Shown here: positions 1-8,850 of the stretch, piece after piece | Layout: each line of letters begins with the position of its first letter | How positions within the stretch are numbered: the first letter of the stretch is position 1 | Source of the DNA: JALZKA01 sp033856515 | GTDB lineage: Bacteria; Actinomycetota; Thermoleophilia; Solirubrobacterales; 70-9 | Length of the DNA stretch: 64,000 nucleotides | Assembly: GCA_033856515.1 (NCBI GenBank) | Contig: JAWVEY010000003.1 | Location: forward strand, 124,001-188,000 | Direction: 5' to 3' | Program-made: the position numbers and the translations under genes | Notes under the pieces: generated by a model | Seen by the model: only the letters and a program-made list of their open reading frames with translations | The model's database searches: none | What the model was told of the DNA's origin: nothing

Positions 1-213
1 GACTACCTCCACGTCAGCATCGAAGGCTCAGAGCCCCGCGTTTTTGCCGGCGGCGGCTCCTGGCCCTCGCGGGTGCGATCCCTCCGCGTCGAGATCCACC
101 CGTACTTCGGCTACGGAGCCGATGAGTGCATCGGCCAACTGGAGGCGCTCGGCTACCGGGCGTGGGTTGCGCCTTCCCCGCCGGACAAGTGGGTCTTCGC
201 GATCAAGCGCTGA
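1..213 (+). CDS. FkbM-family methyltransferase, C-terminal fragment
   Basis: The window opens inside this gene; the frame from base 1 reads 70 residues to TGA at 211-213. The fragment starts DYLHVSIEGSEPRVF, which resembles the LKxDxEGxE segment of FkbM-type SAM-dependent methyltransferases, and continues with a beta-strand (LRVEIHPYF) and a final strand (WVFAIKR) as expected for the end of that fold. FkbM enzymes O-methylate sugars and other small molecules, which fits the neighbouring glycosyltransferases. The catalytic N-terminal half is outside the window, so the family call rests on the C-terminus only. Confidence 0.6.
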   Translation, partial: DYLHVSIEGSEPRVFAGGGSWPSRVRSLRVEIHPYFGYGADECIGQLEALGYRAWVAPSPPDKWVFAIKR

Positions 214-234
214 GGCCGTCCGTGCGCAGGAACG

Positions 235-264
235 AGAACGGGGCCCCCCGGGGGGCCCCGTTCT
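235..264. terminator. 30-bp perfect GC-rich palindrome between convergent genes
   Basis: Bases 235-249 (AGAACGGGGCCCCCC) are the exact reverse complement of 250-264. The palindrome lies between the end of the FkbM gene (213) and the end of the minus-strand secreted-protein gene (338). No T-run follows on either strand, so it is not a textbook intrinsic terminator, but its position suggests bidirectional termination or mRNA 3'-end protection. Confidence 0.6.
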
Positions 265-337
265 GCGTCAGGGTCTGACTAGGACTCTGAGGGAAACTCA
301 CCAAGGCATCAGGGTGAGCATCCGGGCTTTTCTGAGA

Positions 338-1468
338 TCAGGTTCCGGGCTTGACGACGCGGAGCTTCTTCTGCCAGTCGACACCGCCGGCGACGTCGAA
401 CCAGAACTCGTCCTGGCCGTTGCCGTTGTAGTCGACGGGCTCGAAGCCCTGGGCCCGTGCGAGGTCTTCCAGCGGGTCATCCTCGCCCTCGGCCTCGTAG
501 CCCGCGGCGGACTCGAACTTGAGCGACCACTGGGTGGCATCGCCCGTCGTGTCGCCGACGAAGGCGCCGTAGCGCTTCCATGCCTGGAGGATCGCGCTCT
601 TCCACCTGGGGAAGGTTGCGATGCGCTTGTCGGACATCTTGAGCTGGAGCAGGTCGCCGTTCTGCAGCGCGCTGCTGGTCGGCATGCCGGCGTCGGAGCA
701 CTCGAGGGCACCCTTGGACGCGGGGTACGTGTAGCCGACGGTGCAGGGGACGGTGAGCGAGAGGGCGTGATCGATCTTGCCCTCCTGGAGCTCTTCGGCG
801 CGGATCAGGCCAGCGGCGGCGCCGTAGCGGGCGGCCACTGCGTCGGAGCCCAGGCCGTCACCGTCGACGCGGGTCTTACCGCCCCACTTGATGGTGATCT
901 CGCCGCCCTGGATCTTCCGGACGTTCCAGAGGTCGTACTCCCAGCCCGTGGCCTGATCGACGACCGTAAGGTGCGAGTCGTAGTCGGCGTTGGGGTTGGG
1001 CAGCGGCCACACGCCTGAAGGCTCGGCGCCATTCGGGAGGTGAATCTGCGCACCCTCGACGGCGCAGGTGCCCCAGGGCTCCGTGCAGTGGACCGTGTAG
1101 ACGGGATCGGAATCGTCTGAGTAGTACATCGCGACGCCCCAGTCGCGCGCCTCGTCGCCGGCGACGAAGTACGAGACGCCGGGGGCCTGCGAGGTGAGCT
1201 GGTCGACGGTGCCGTTCGAGCCGTTCTCGACCTGCGGGTTGCGCGAGATGCGGTCGTTGAAGGGGCTGTCCGACGCGTAGGGGCGCCAGCAGGAGCTGGG
1301 GAAAACGCCGTCCCCAAGCTCGCCGTAGCCGCCGCCCGTGTTCGACGCGGTGCAGCCGCTGCTCTTCGCCTGCGCGTCGCCACCGACGGCGAGCGAGACG
1401 AGGCCAGCGGCTGCGAAAGCCTTGATGGTGTTCTTGATCCGATTGCTCTGGGTGTTCTTGCGATGCAT
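338..1468 (-). CDS. Uncharacterised secreted protein (paralogue of the one at 27689-28786)
   Basis: 376 residues starting ATG, with AGGAGT about 5 bases upstream. A basic N-terminus and hydrophobic stretch (KAFAAAGLVSLAVGG) ending DAQAKS look like a signal peptide of about 34 residues. I do not recognise the mature domain. It contains CWRPYASDSPFN, a Cys pair in CTEPWGTC, a central DSHLTVVDQATGWEYDLWNV block and a late PCTVGYTYPASKG-C segment. The same blocks occur in the same order in the protein at 27689-28786, so the two are paralogues. The repeated W/Y/D-rich strands suggest a beta-sandwich or lectin/lyase-like fold, but that is a guess. It lies 124 bp downstream of the GT4 fusion on the same strand. 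Confidence 0.8.
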   Translation of the reverse strand: MHRKNTQSNRIKNTIKAFAAAGLVSLAVGGDAQAKSSGCTASNTGGGYGELGDGVFPSSCWRPYASDSPFNDRISRNPQVENGSNGTVDQLTSQAPGVSYFVAGDEARDWGVAMYYSDDSDPVYTVHCTEPWGTCAVEGAQIHLPNGAEPSGVWPLPNPNADYDSHLTVVDQATGWEYDLWNVRKIQGGEITIKWGGKTRVDGDGLGSDAVAARYGAAAGLIRAEELQEGKIDHALSLTVPCTVGYTYPASKGALECSDAGMPTSSALQNGDLLQLKMSDKRIATFPRWKSAILQAWKRYGAFVGDTTGDATQWSLKFESAAGYEAEGEDDPLEDLARAQGFEPVDYNGNGQDEFWFDVAGGVDWQKKLRVVKPGT

Positions 1469-1592
1469 TTCCGACTCCTGATGCCTTGGCGGCGAGACCG
1501 TTGGAGGTCTTGCCTGTCAGGAGGGGAATCGGGCAGCAGCGCGCATCCGGCCACGAACGGCCGGGTCTTTCGGACGCGTGTCCAGCGCCTAA

Positions 1593-3881
1593 CTAGTACA
1601 AACGTCCAGCCGCGGCTCTGGCCGAGATGCGATCGTAGGTCTCGAACAGGTCAGAACACCAGTGTTCAAGGGAAAAATGCTGTTCCACGGCTTGATGGGA
1701 CCCGAGTCCAGAGTCCGCGTCCAGAGTGCCCATTTGCATGGACGCGTCCAGAATCGCCCTGGCCATCTGTATTGGTTCACGCGTGACGACGCGTACGCCG
1801 GGCACCCGCTCGGCAACGTACCGGTGGGAGGGAAGATCGGTCGCCACGACTGGGAGCCCGCTTGAGAGCGCCTCGAGCACGGCCAGGGGCGTCCCACCCT
1901 CAGCCCTCGAGGCAGCCACGAACACGTCTGTAGCGGCCATGAGGCCCGCTACATCGCTCGTCTGCCCGATCAGGCGCACCGTCCCCTCCAGTCCGAGCCT
2001 GCGCACGAGGCTCTCCGCCTCGGGCGCGCCCGTCGAGTGAAGCGCAACAATCTGCCGGTTGCCTTCTTGAAGCTCAGCGACTGCGTGCTGGAAGAGATCG
2101 CCGCCCTTGAGGTCCCAGTGCCAGCCGAACGAGAGGACGACCAGCGCATCGGGCTCGATTCCGTGCGTCTCCCGTGCCTGGGCACGAGTCGCAGCGTCGA
2201 TGATGGGGAACTTCGAGGCGTCGATCGCATTGGGGACGAACCTGACGCGGTCCGCGGGCGCTCCACGCCTGATCACCGCCTCGGCCAGGTCGGGCGCCGG
2301 GCACATGATGGCTGCCACCCGCCGGCCGCCCACGGCGAACTTGATGGCGTTCCTGGCGACCATCTGGGGCCTTGACGAGAGGGCAGTGTGCTCGTGCCAG
2401 ACGACGTCCAGGTTCCCCGGCTGCGCCGCGACCGCCATGGGCAGGTCGTAACGCGTGAAGTGCGTGTGGACGATCGTGGGCGTGTCGTGTTCTTTGGCGA
2501 GAGCGCGCGCCCACCTGATCTGCTCTGAGCGCGAGCCTGCCGGCGCACTGCGATAGACGATCCCGCGCTCGCGAAGGCCGGCCAGCCACTCGGTGTCGTC
2601 GGCAGGCCGGGCGAAGATGGCCTCAGCGTCCCAACCGCGCTCGCGTGCGGACTCGATGACAGAGGCGACCATCGGAACGAACGACCCCGCCTGCGGGTTC
2701 GCGAAGTTGCACAGCTGGATGAGCCGCGGCCGAGGCCTGGCGCGGCGCTCCACGAAAGGCGCACGAGGCGGCGGCAGTGCGTCCTCATAGAGGCGAATCA
2801 CGCGCCTCGCGACCGGAGCGTGGGCAAGGTTCTCCTCCATCCACGCATGGGCATCGCGCGCCTCGCGCTCAGCGTCAGCAGGCGTGCGGTCGAGCGTCTC
2901 CCTGACGGCGCCCGCCAGCTCTCCCGCATCGACCAGTGTCAGGCGGCAGGCCTCGACCTGCTCTCCGATAACGGCGTGGCCAGGGATCGCCGTGGCGACC
3001 ACCGGGGTCCCGCTTGCGAGCGACTCGAGGACCGCATACGCCATTCCCTCCTCGCGGCTCGAGGAGACCATCACGTCCGCCGCACCGTGGACCGTTCGCA
3101 CGTCCTCGACCGGCGGGATCAGGCGAAAGCGGTCGCCGATGCCAAGCTCGGCAGCGCGCTCGACCATCTCCTCTGAGCCACCGCGGTCGATGCCGATCAC
3201 ATCGGGGTCATCTGCGGCAAGCCTGCGAAGAACCTCGAGGAAGATGTCGGAGCCCTTCAGGTGCCAATGCCACCCGAAGTGAAGGAGCACCTTGGCGTCG
3301 AGCGGGATCCCGAGCTCCTCCCGCGCCTCGGCGCGCGCTTCGGTGCCCAGCATTGGAAAGCTCGCAAGGTCGAGCGACGATGGGATGAAGTGCGTGCGAT
3401 CGCGGGGCGCGAGGCGCCTGCGCGCGCCGTCCACGATGTTCGGCGCAGGGCACAGAAGCCCGGCCGCGCTGTGGCCGAGAACGCCGAACTTGAGCGCGGT
3501 GCGGGCAACGACGAGCGGATCGCGGGGAAGCGCGGAATGCACGTGCCAGAAAACCGCTGCCTCGCGGCCACGCGCGGCGATCAGCGCAGGGACGTCCCAG
3601 GTGGTGAAGTGCGTGTGGAGGACAACCGGCTCTGGATCGTCCCCCAGATAGCCGTCGAGCCAGCGCCCCAGGCGTACGCGGCTGCCGGTCGCGGGACCGA
3701 GGGACACGGGTATCCCGGCCCGTTCGAAGTCGTCGAGCCAGGGGGCGCCCCGCGTGGTCGCACCGAAGATCGCCTCCGTGCGGTGTCCCTGGCGCTGGGC
3801 CTCGGCGAGGAGACCGAGGAGCATGGGAACGAACGACCCCGCGTGGGGTCGGTCGAAGTCTGAGATCTGGACTATCCTCAC
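1593..3881 (-). CDS. Fused tandem GT4 glycosyltransferase (two GT-B units in one chain)
   Basis: About 762 residues forming two complete GT4-type units, roughly 1-375 and 385-762. The halves are clearly duplicates: AGSFVPM occurs near the start of each, HTHFTTWD matches HTHFTRYD, WHVHSALPRDP matches WHEHTALSSRP, and FGWHWHLKGSD matches FGWHWDLKGGD. Each half has the C-terminal donor-site pattern with a conserved Glu (SREEGMAYAVLESLASG; SRAEGGTPLAVLEALSSG). It probably adds two sugars in surface polysaccharide assembly; substrates are unknown. The open frame runs to 3938 (ATG), but that would overlap the divergent start at 3937. The GTG at 3881, giving MRIVQISDF, is preferred because it begins exactly at the first beta-strand. 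Confidence 0.85.
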   Translation of the reverse strand: MRIVQISDFDRPHAGSFVPMLLGLLAEAQRQGHRTEAIFGATTRGAPWLDDFERAGIPVSLGPATGSRVRLGRWLDGYLGDDPEPVVLHTHFTTWDVPALIAARGREAAVFWHVHSALPRDPLVVARTALKFGVLGHSAAGLLCPAPNIVDGARRRLAPRDRTHFIPSSLDLASFPMLGTEARAEAREELGIPLDAKVLLHFGWHWHLKGSDIFLEVLRRLAADDPDVIGIDRGGSEEMVERAAELGIGDRFRLIPPVEDVRTVHGAADVMVSSSREEGMAYAVLESLASGTPVVATAIPGHAVIGEQVEACRLTLVDAGELAGAVRETLDRTPADAEREARDAHAWMEENLAHAPVARRVIRLYEDALPPPRAPFVERRARPRPRLIQLCNFANPQAGSFVPMVASVIESARERGWDAEAIFARPADDTEWLAGLRERGIVYRSAPAGSRSEQIRWARALAKEHDTPTIVHTHFTRYDLPMAVAAQPGNLDVVWHEHTALSSRPQMVARNAIKFAVGGRRVAAIMCPAPDLAEAVIRRGAPADRVRFVPNAIDASKFPIIDAATRAQARETHGIEPDALVVLSFGWHWDLKGGDLFQHAVAELQEGNRQIVALHSTGAPEAESLVRRLGLEGTVRLIGQTSDVAGLMAATDVFVAASRAEGGTPLAVLEALSSGLPVVATDLPSHRYVAERVPGVRVVTREPIQMARAILDASMQMGTLDADSGLGSHQAVEQHFSLEHWCSDLFETYDRISARAAAGRLY

Positions 3882-3936
3882 GCGCTGGACTTCTTGAACG
3901 GGCACGCCTCCCCTGCAAGCCGCCGGGGCGATCGGC

Positions 3937-5082
3937 ATGCGAATCCTCTTCCTCTCACCACGCTACCCGTATCCACCCAGGCGTGGAGACCAAGTGCGCG
4001 CGTACCACCTGGCGAGCGGGCTCTCCCGCCACGGCGATGTGACCCTGCTCTCGTTTGGGGACGGGCCGGCGCCACCGGACTCCAATCTCGAGATCCGGAG
4101 CATCAAGCCGTCGTTCGGAGGCAGGATCACCGGCAACCTCGTCAAGCCGAACCCGGCGCTTCCGCTTCAGGCACGGCTTTTCGCACACTCAGGCATGCGC
4201 AGGGCGGTCTCTGAGGAGCTCGCCAAGGGCCCCGACGTGGTCCACCTGAGCCTCGCCCGCATGGGCACCTACTTGCCCCCGCCCGCTCCAGGGCTTCACC
4301 GTCACCTCGATCTGGTCGACTCGCTCTCGATCAACATGCGAACGCGCGCCGATGCATCGCACGGTCCCTCACGCACCATCTTCGGCGCCGAGGCGCGTCT
4401 GATGGCGCGCTACGAGGCGCGACTGGCCGCGCAAGCAGACTCGGTCTCACTGGTGTCCGCCGCGGACCGAGTCGCGCCTGGGCTGGCCGGGGCCGCGGTC
4501 ATCCCCAACGGGATCGACACGGACGGAGTCTCATACGCAGAGCGGGAGGCGGGCAGGGCCCCGGTGCTGGCCTTCTTCGGGAACCTGGGCTACTTCCACA
4601 ACGCCGAGCCGGCCCGCTTCGTGGCCGAGGAGGTGCTGCCGCTGGTGGTGAAGAGCGTTCCCGGGGCCTCGCTTCGGCTTGCCGGCGCACGCCCGTCGGC
4701 CGAGGTCCGGCGCCTGGAGGAACTCGCCGGCGTCGAGATTCATCCCGACGTCCCAGACATGGGCGCCGAGCTGAGCGAGGCGACGGTTGCGCTCCTCCCC
4801 ATGTTCACCGGGTCCGGCCTGAAGAACAAGGTGCTCGAGGCGTTCGCATCGGGCCTGCCGGTCGTAGCGAACCGCATGGGGATGGACGGCGTCGAGGGGG
4901 CCGAGGCCGGGACTCACTACCTGGCGGCCGAGACGGCAAAGGAATTCGCCGCTGCTGCGTCGGCCCTTCTCCAGGACCCCGAACGGCGCCGGCTCGTTGC
5001 CCGTGCCGCGCGCGACCTCGTCCTCGAGCGCTACTCGTGGGAGCGCCAGGTCGAGAGCCTCCTCGAGCTCTACGGCGCCTAG
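3937..5082 (+). CDS. GT4-family glycosyltransferase
   Basis: 381 residues. It begins MRILFLSPRYPYPPRRGDQVRAYHLASGL, the first strand and glycine/acceptor loop of the GT-B fold, as seen in the sugar-transferase family associated with exosortase/EPS loci. The C-terminal half has the nucleotide-sugar-binding region with FTGSGLKNKVLEAFASGLPVVANRMGMDG, where the KxxEAxAxGxPVV core is characteristic of GT4. No membrane segment is seen, so it is cytoplasmic or peripheral. It is divergent from the GT4 fusion and convergent with the nucleotidyltransferase. Donor and acceptor cannot be told from sequence. Confidence 0.87.
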   Translation: MRILFLSPRYPYPPRRGDQVRAYHLASGLSRHGDVTLLSFGDGPAPPDSNLEIRSIKPSFGGRITGNLVKPNPALPLQARLFAHSGMRRAVSEELAKGPDVVHLSLARMGTYLPPPAPGLHRHLDLVDSLSINMRTRADASHGPSRTIFGAEARLMARYEARLAAQADSVSLVSAADRVAPGLAGAAVIPNGIDTDGVSYAEREAGRAPVLAFFGNLGYFHNAEPARFVAEEVLPLVVKSVPGASLRLAGARPSAEVRRLEELAGVEIHPDVPDMGAELSEATVALLPMFTGSGLKNKVLEAFASGLPVVANRMGMDGVEGAEAGTHYLAAETAKEFAAAASALLQDPERRRLVARAARDLVLERYSWERQVESLLELYGA

Positions 5083-5135
5083 TCCTTGCGGCAGACGGCG
5101 TAGCTGGTGACCTCCGGGTCCAAGGCCCCTGGGTA

Positions 5136-5843
5136 TCACTCGGCCTCGTACCGCTCCGGATCCGCTTCGAAGGCCGAGACCGCATGTTCGTGCTCGTCGC
5201 GCGTCCCGATGTCGAACCATTCGCCCTCGAAGGGATGCGAATCGACCCGCTCGCCCTCGGCGAGGAGCTTCAGGACGAGGTCCGGGAAGTCGAAGCGGCC
5301 CTCAGGCACGTGGTCGAGGGCCCAGGGCGAATACGCGTAGATGCCCATGCTGACGTTGTAGTGCAGGGTCGGCTTCTCCACGTAGCCGGTCACGGTCTCC
5401 CCTTCCGACTCGATCACTCCCAGCGCGAGCGGCACGTCTTTGCGGTGGGTGGCGATCGTGAGCGCCGCGCCGCCGTCCGAATGGCCACGCAGGAAGTCTC
5501 CGTAGTCGAGGGTCGTGAGGATGTCGCCGTTCATGACCAGGAAGGGATCATCTGGGCGATCGATGAGGCGCAACGCGCCGGCCGTACCAAGGGGCTCCTC
5601 CTCCCACTGGTAGTGCACCTCGAGGCCATCCGGGACGACTCCAGACTCGGACAGGTAGGCGCGAATGAGGCCGCCCAGGTGTCCGACGCATAGGTCGGCC
5701 CGCGTGAAGCCAGCCGCGTGAAGCTGGTTGAGGATCAGCTCCAGGATGGGCCGCTCGCCCACGGGGACGAGGGGCTTGGGCAAGACGGTGGTGTAGGGGC
5801 GCAACCGCGTCCCAACGCCGCCGGCAAGGATCACCGCACGCAT
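5136..5843 (-). CDS. NDP-sugar nucleotidyltransferase
   Basis: 235 residues. It starts with the nucleotidyltransferase signature AVILAGGVGTRLRPYT followed by LPKPLVPVGERPILE, and has NGDILTTLDYGDF (metal/product-site Asp) near residue 107 and a GIYAYSP segment. It lacks the C-terminal left-handed beta-helix of long acyltransferase fusions, so it is the single-domain type. It makes an activated sugar (NDP-hexose) from a sugar 1-phosphate and NTP. Mannose-1-P guanylyl and glucose-1-P thymidylyl/cytidylyl activities cannot be separated here. It starts 4 bp after the epimerase stop and is surely cotranscribed with it. Confidence 0.88.
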   Translation of the reverse strand: MRAVILAGGVGTRLRPYTTVLPKPLVPVGERPILELILNQLHAAGFTRADLCVGHLGGLIRAYLSESGVVPDGLEVHYQWEEEPLGTAGALRLIDRPDDPFLVMNGDILTTLDYGDFLRGHSDGGAALTIATHRKDVPLALGVIESEGETVTGYVEKPTLHYNVSMGIYAYSPWALDHVPEGRFDFPDLVLKLLAEGERVDSHPFEGEWFDIGTRDEHEHAVSAFEADPERYEAE

Positions 5844-5847
5844 CGGC

Positions 5848-6882
5848 CTAGTCGTCGCCGGGCGGCGCCTCGCCCGGGATCACGACGGAGTGATTGGTGT
5901 AGAAGCCAGGCCGGAGGCCGTAGTCGTCGAAGATCCCCTGCTGAATCGCCGTCACGAGCGAGGCCACCGTCTCGGGTACGCGGTGCTGTGGCTCGAAGCC
6001 CAGCCGCTCGCGGATCTTGTCGAAGTTGACGCGGTAGTTCCGCGGGTCACGCCCGCCCTCCTCGAAGGAGACGGAGCCGGCGCCGCCCAGAACGTCCTGG
6101 ACGACGTCCACAACCATGCGCTTCGTGTAGTTCTCGTCGGAGTGGCCGACGTTGAAGACCTCCGAGCGCACCAGCGCCTCGTCCGCCGTGAGCGCCGTCA
6201 TGACCGCGCCGGAGATGTCCTCGACGTGGCAGTAGGGGCGCCAGGTGTCGGCGTCGTAGACGACCAGCTCGTCGCCCACGGCGAGCGTGCGCGTGAACTC
6301 CGAGATCGTCAGGTCGAAGCGCATCCGCTGCGAAAGGCCGTAGGCGGTCGCGATCCGCAGGAGCGTCGGACAGAGGCTCCAGTCGGAGCGGCTGAGGACG
6401 AACTGCTCGAAATCGACCTTCAGCTCGGCGTAAAGCGAGACGGGCGAGAGATCTGACTCCTCGGTAGCCGGCTCGTCCGTGTCGCGGAGGCCGTAGTTCG
6501 AGCAGGTCGACGTGAAGACCAGCCGGTCGACGCCGGCCTCATCGGCTCGCTCGGCGAGGCGCTTGCAGCCGTCGTTCACCTTCCTGGCCAGGTCCGGGTA
6601 CTTGCTCGCGATCGGGTCGCCCACGAGCGCTGCGAGGATCACGACGTCCGTAGCGCCTTCGAGCGCCGTGCCAACCGCGCTGTCGTCGTTCAGGTCGCCC
6701 AGCTGAAAGCTGAAGGCGGGATCCTCGACCAGGCCCGAGAGAACGGTGCCGTGGTCGAAGAGCAGGCGGTCGAGCACACGAACCTGGTGGCCCGCCGCCA
6801 GAAGCTTTCGCGTGAGGACGCTGCCGACGTAGCCGGCACCGCCCACAACGAGAATGTCGCGATTTCCGTTGACGTCGCTCAT
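5848..6882 (-). CDS. NAD-dependent sugar epimerase/dehydratase (extended SDR)
   Basis: 344 residues from the ATG at 6882 (a second ATG four codons upstream at 6894 is possible). The frame stays open upstream to 7797, but that part lies antisense to the kelch gene. The N-terminus has the Rossmann motif VGGAGYVGSVLTRKLL. TSTCSNYG and YAELK give the catalytic Ser/Thr and YxxxK dyad, and RPYCHVEDISGA is a typical substrate-lid strand. It acts on an NDP-sugar, and its operon partner is the nucleotidyltransferase that would supply such a sugar. Exact reaction unknown. Confidence 0.88.
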   Translation of the reverse strand: MSDVNGNRDILVVGGAGYVGSVLTRKLLAAGHQVRVLDRLLFDHGTVLSGLVEDPAFSFQLGDLNDDSAVGTALEGATDVVILAALVGDPIASKYPDLARKVNDGCKRLAERADEAGVDRLVFTSTCSNYGLRDTDEPATEESDLSPVSLYAELKVDFEQFVLSRSDWSLCPTLLRIATAYGLSQRMRFDLTISEFTRTLAVGDELVVYDADTWRPYCHVEDISGAVMTALTADEALVRSEVFNVGHSDENYTKRMVVDVVQDVLGGAGSVSFEEGGRDPRNYRVNFDKIRERLGFEPQHRVPETVASLVTAIQQGIFDDYGLRPGFYTNHSVVIPGEAPPGDD

Positions 6883-6936
6883 CGGCGACACCATATTCAA
6901 CGGTTGGAGGCGTCCCGATGCGTCTACGATGTGAGC

Positions 6937-8736
6937 GTGGCACGGAGGGCCCTTACTCGCGGCATGGTTGCGGCAATAGCGACGACGCTTGTGTGCGCGC
7001 TGGCACCGGCTGCGACCGGACACGTGACCGGAGCCATGGACCACGGCAAGGAGCTCGAGCTCCTTCGCAAGCTCGCCAAGCAGGACCAGCGCAAATGGGA
7101 GGCGATGAGCCCGGCTGAGCGAAAGGCGACGGCGCGGAAGAGCGAGCGAAAGGCGCGCCTCTTCGCGGAGGCGACCGAGGGCGACCCCGCGGAGGTCGGT
7201 CAGTGGACCCAGGCTCCTTTCAGCCTTCCCAACTACGCCATCCACGCCGCCATGCTGCCGACCGGGAAGATCATCTTCTGGGGGATCCCGTTCTACAACG
7301 ACTTCACGAACCGGGGCGAGGCGTCGATCTGGGATCCCTCCCTCGGCACCGGTCCAGCAGCGTTCAAGGACGTCGACCCGCCCCTCGTCGACCCCGACGG
7401 CCCCGAGGGCCCGCAAGGGCTTGTGCCGGCACCCCTCTACTGCGCCGGCCAGTCGCTGCTTGCGACGGGTGAGCTCCTGGTCACAGGCGGAAACCTCAAC
7501 TTCACCTGGAAGGACTCGCGCTACCAATCGGCAGCGGGGACGGACTTCGTCTTCACCTTCAACCCGTGGACGGAGACGTGGCAGCAGCAGCCCTCGATGA
7601 ACCAGGGCCGCTGGTATCCGTCGCAGCTCCAGCTCGGCGACGGCACGACGCTGGTGATGGGCGGTTACACGGATGCGCCGCCTGGCGGCATCCCCAACAC
7701 GGACATCGAGGTTTTCGTTCCCTCCCCCGTCCCGGGCGGGATCGGCACCATCGGCACGTATGGGTCGGCCCAGCGTGTGACCAACCTCTATCCCCACCTC
7801 GCCACGCTGCCCAACGGAGACGCGCTCCTAGCCGGCCCCGGGGACACGGACTCAGCGATCCTGCCCATGTCGAGGCTCGGCGAAGGCCCGCTCCAGTGGG
7901 AGCAGCTCGGCAAGACCTCGGGCTACCGCATCGGCGGGTCCGCATTCCTCCACCCCGTGCAGCGCGACGGATCCTGGAAGGTCTCGCAGGTCGGCGGCTA
8001 CGGGACGATCCCCGAGGCGAACGGACTCTCCCCTGCCTCAGCCGACGCGGAGACCATCGACGGGGCGAATCTCGGCAACGGGTGGAAGCCCGATGGAACG
8101 ATGAACCTCGGTCGCTCGTTCCAGAACACGGTGCTCCTGCCCGACGAGAGCATGGTCGCGGTCGGCGGCGGGACGGGCTTTACGACTACGAGCGGAAACT
8201 GGAGCATCGACCCCTCCGGCGAGCGGCGCCGTGTCGAGATCTTCGACCCTGCGACGCGGACATGGCGACTCGGTCCCGCGCAGACGGAGGATCGCTCGTA
8301 CCACTCGACCGCGCTCCTAATGCCCGACGGCCGCATCTGGTCGGCGGGCGACGACCGCTATCCGCTTCAAGGCGGCGAGAAGTCGCGCACCGATACGGCC
8401 GAGATCTATTCCCCGCCCTACCTCTTCCGCGGGCCCCGTCCGTCAATCCAGACGGCGCCGACGGCCAGCAAGTACAACCACCTGATGTCGGTCACCATGT
8501 CCGCGTCCGGCCCCACCGCCCAGAAGTTCGTCCTGGCGGCGCCGGGCGCGACGACTCACGGCGCCGACATGCAGCAGCGCATCGTCCCCCTGAGGGTGGA
8601 CGAGCAGTCCGGCAACACATTCGGCGTCCGCATGCCGCCCCGCTCCGAGATGGCGCCGCCCGGCAACTACATGCTGTTCGCGCTCTCACCGAACGGCGTG
8701 CCCGCGGTCGCTCGCTGGATCCGTCTGAGCTACTAA
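6937..8736 (+). CDS. Secreted kelch copper-radical oxidase, AA5-like (copy 1)
   Basis: About 599 residues from a GTG start (an ATG at 6964 is the alternative). N-terminal basic/hydrophobic signal peptide (RRALTRGMVAAIATTLVCALAPAATG), then a charged helical segment of about 70 residues, a kelch beta-propeller, and a C-terminal DUF1929-type Ig-like domain. Aligning by motif to galactose oxidase, all copper/radical residues are present: Cys169 (YCAGQS; thioether Cys228), Tyr227 (RWYPS; Tyr272), Tyr455-His456 (RSYHSTALLMPDG; Tyr495-His496) and His541 (TTHGADMQQR; His581). It should oxidise an alcohol or aldehyde with O2, giving H2O2, outside the cell. Substrate unknown. A close paralogue follows. 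Confidence 0.85.
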   Translation: MARRALTRGMVAAIATTLVCALAPAATGHVTGAMDHGKELELLRKLAKQDQRKWEAMSPAERKATARKSERKARLFAEATEGDPAEVGQWTQAPFSLPNYAIHAAMLPTGKIIFWGIPFYNDFTNRGEASIWDPSLGTGPAAFKDVDPPLVDPDGPEGPQGLVPAPLYCAGQSLLATGELLVTGGNLNFTWKDSRYQSAAGTDFVFTFNPWTETWQQQPSMNQGRWYPSQLQLGDGTTLVMGGYTDAPPGGIPNTDIEVFVPSPVPGGIGTIGTYGSAQRVTNLYPHLATLPNGDALLAGPGDTDSAILPMSRLGEGPLQWEQLGKTSGYRIGGSAFLHPVQRDGSWKVSQVGGYGTIPEANGLSPASADAETIDGANLGNGWKPDGTMNLGRSFQNTVLLPDESMVAVGGGTGFTTTSGNWSIDPSGERRRVEIFDPATRTWRLGPAQTEDRSYHSTALLMPDGRIWSAGDDRYPLQGGEKSRTDTAEIYSPPYLFRGPRPSIQTAPTASKYNHLMSVTMSASGPTAQKFVLAAPGATTHGADMQQRIVPLRVDEQSGNTFGVRMPPRSEMAPPGNYMLFALSPNGVPAVARWIRLSY

Positions 8737-8789
8737 TTCGTCCGATTCGGCCCGTTGCGGGAAACCCCGTGGCGAAAGCAGGTAATCCG

Positions 8790-8826
8790 TGAGAGCGAGT
8801 CTCATCCGGCGCTCATAGCGCTCTCA
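8790..8826. repeat. Inverted repeat between the two oxidase genes
   Basis: TGAGAGCG at 8790-8797 pairs with CGCTCTCA at 8819-8826 across a 21-base loop, and TTTC follows on the plus strand. CTCAT occurs three times inside and beside it. It could be a weak terminator for the first oxidase or a regulatory hairpin for the second, whose start is 25 bp downstream. Confidence 0.4.
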
Positions 8827-8850
8827 TTTCTGCAATGAAGGATGCGCGTT

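Noticed and set aside
1495..1510. AGACC-GGTCT hairpin upstream of the first secreted-protein gene
   Set aside because: Only 5-bp arms with no T-run; below what GC-rich DNA gives by chance.
1597..1606. Second copy of the TrmH palindrome core (CAAACGTCC)
   Set aside because: Only 9 bases match on one arm, with no matching second arm nearby.
5848..7797. 649-residue minus-strand ORF spanning the epimerase and further
   Set aside because: Only the part up to 6882 is the epimerase; the rest is antisense to the kelch oxidase, which has signal peptide and copper ligands.
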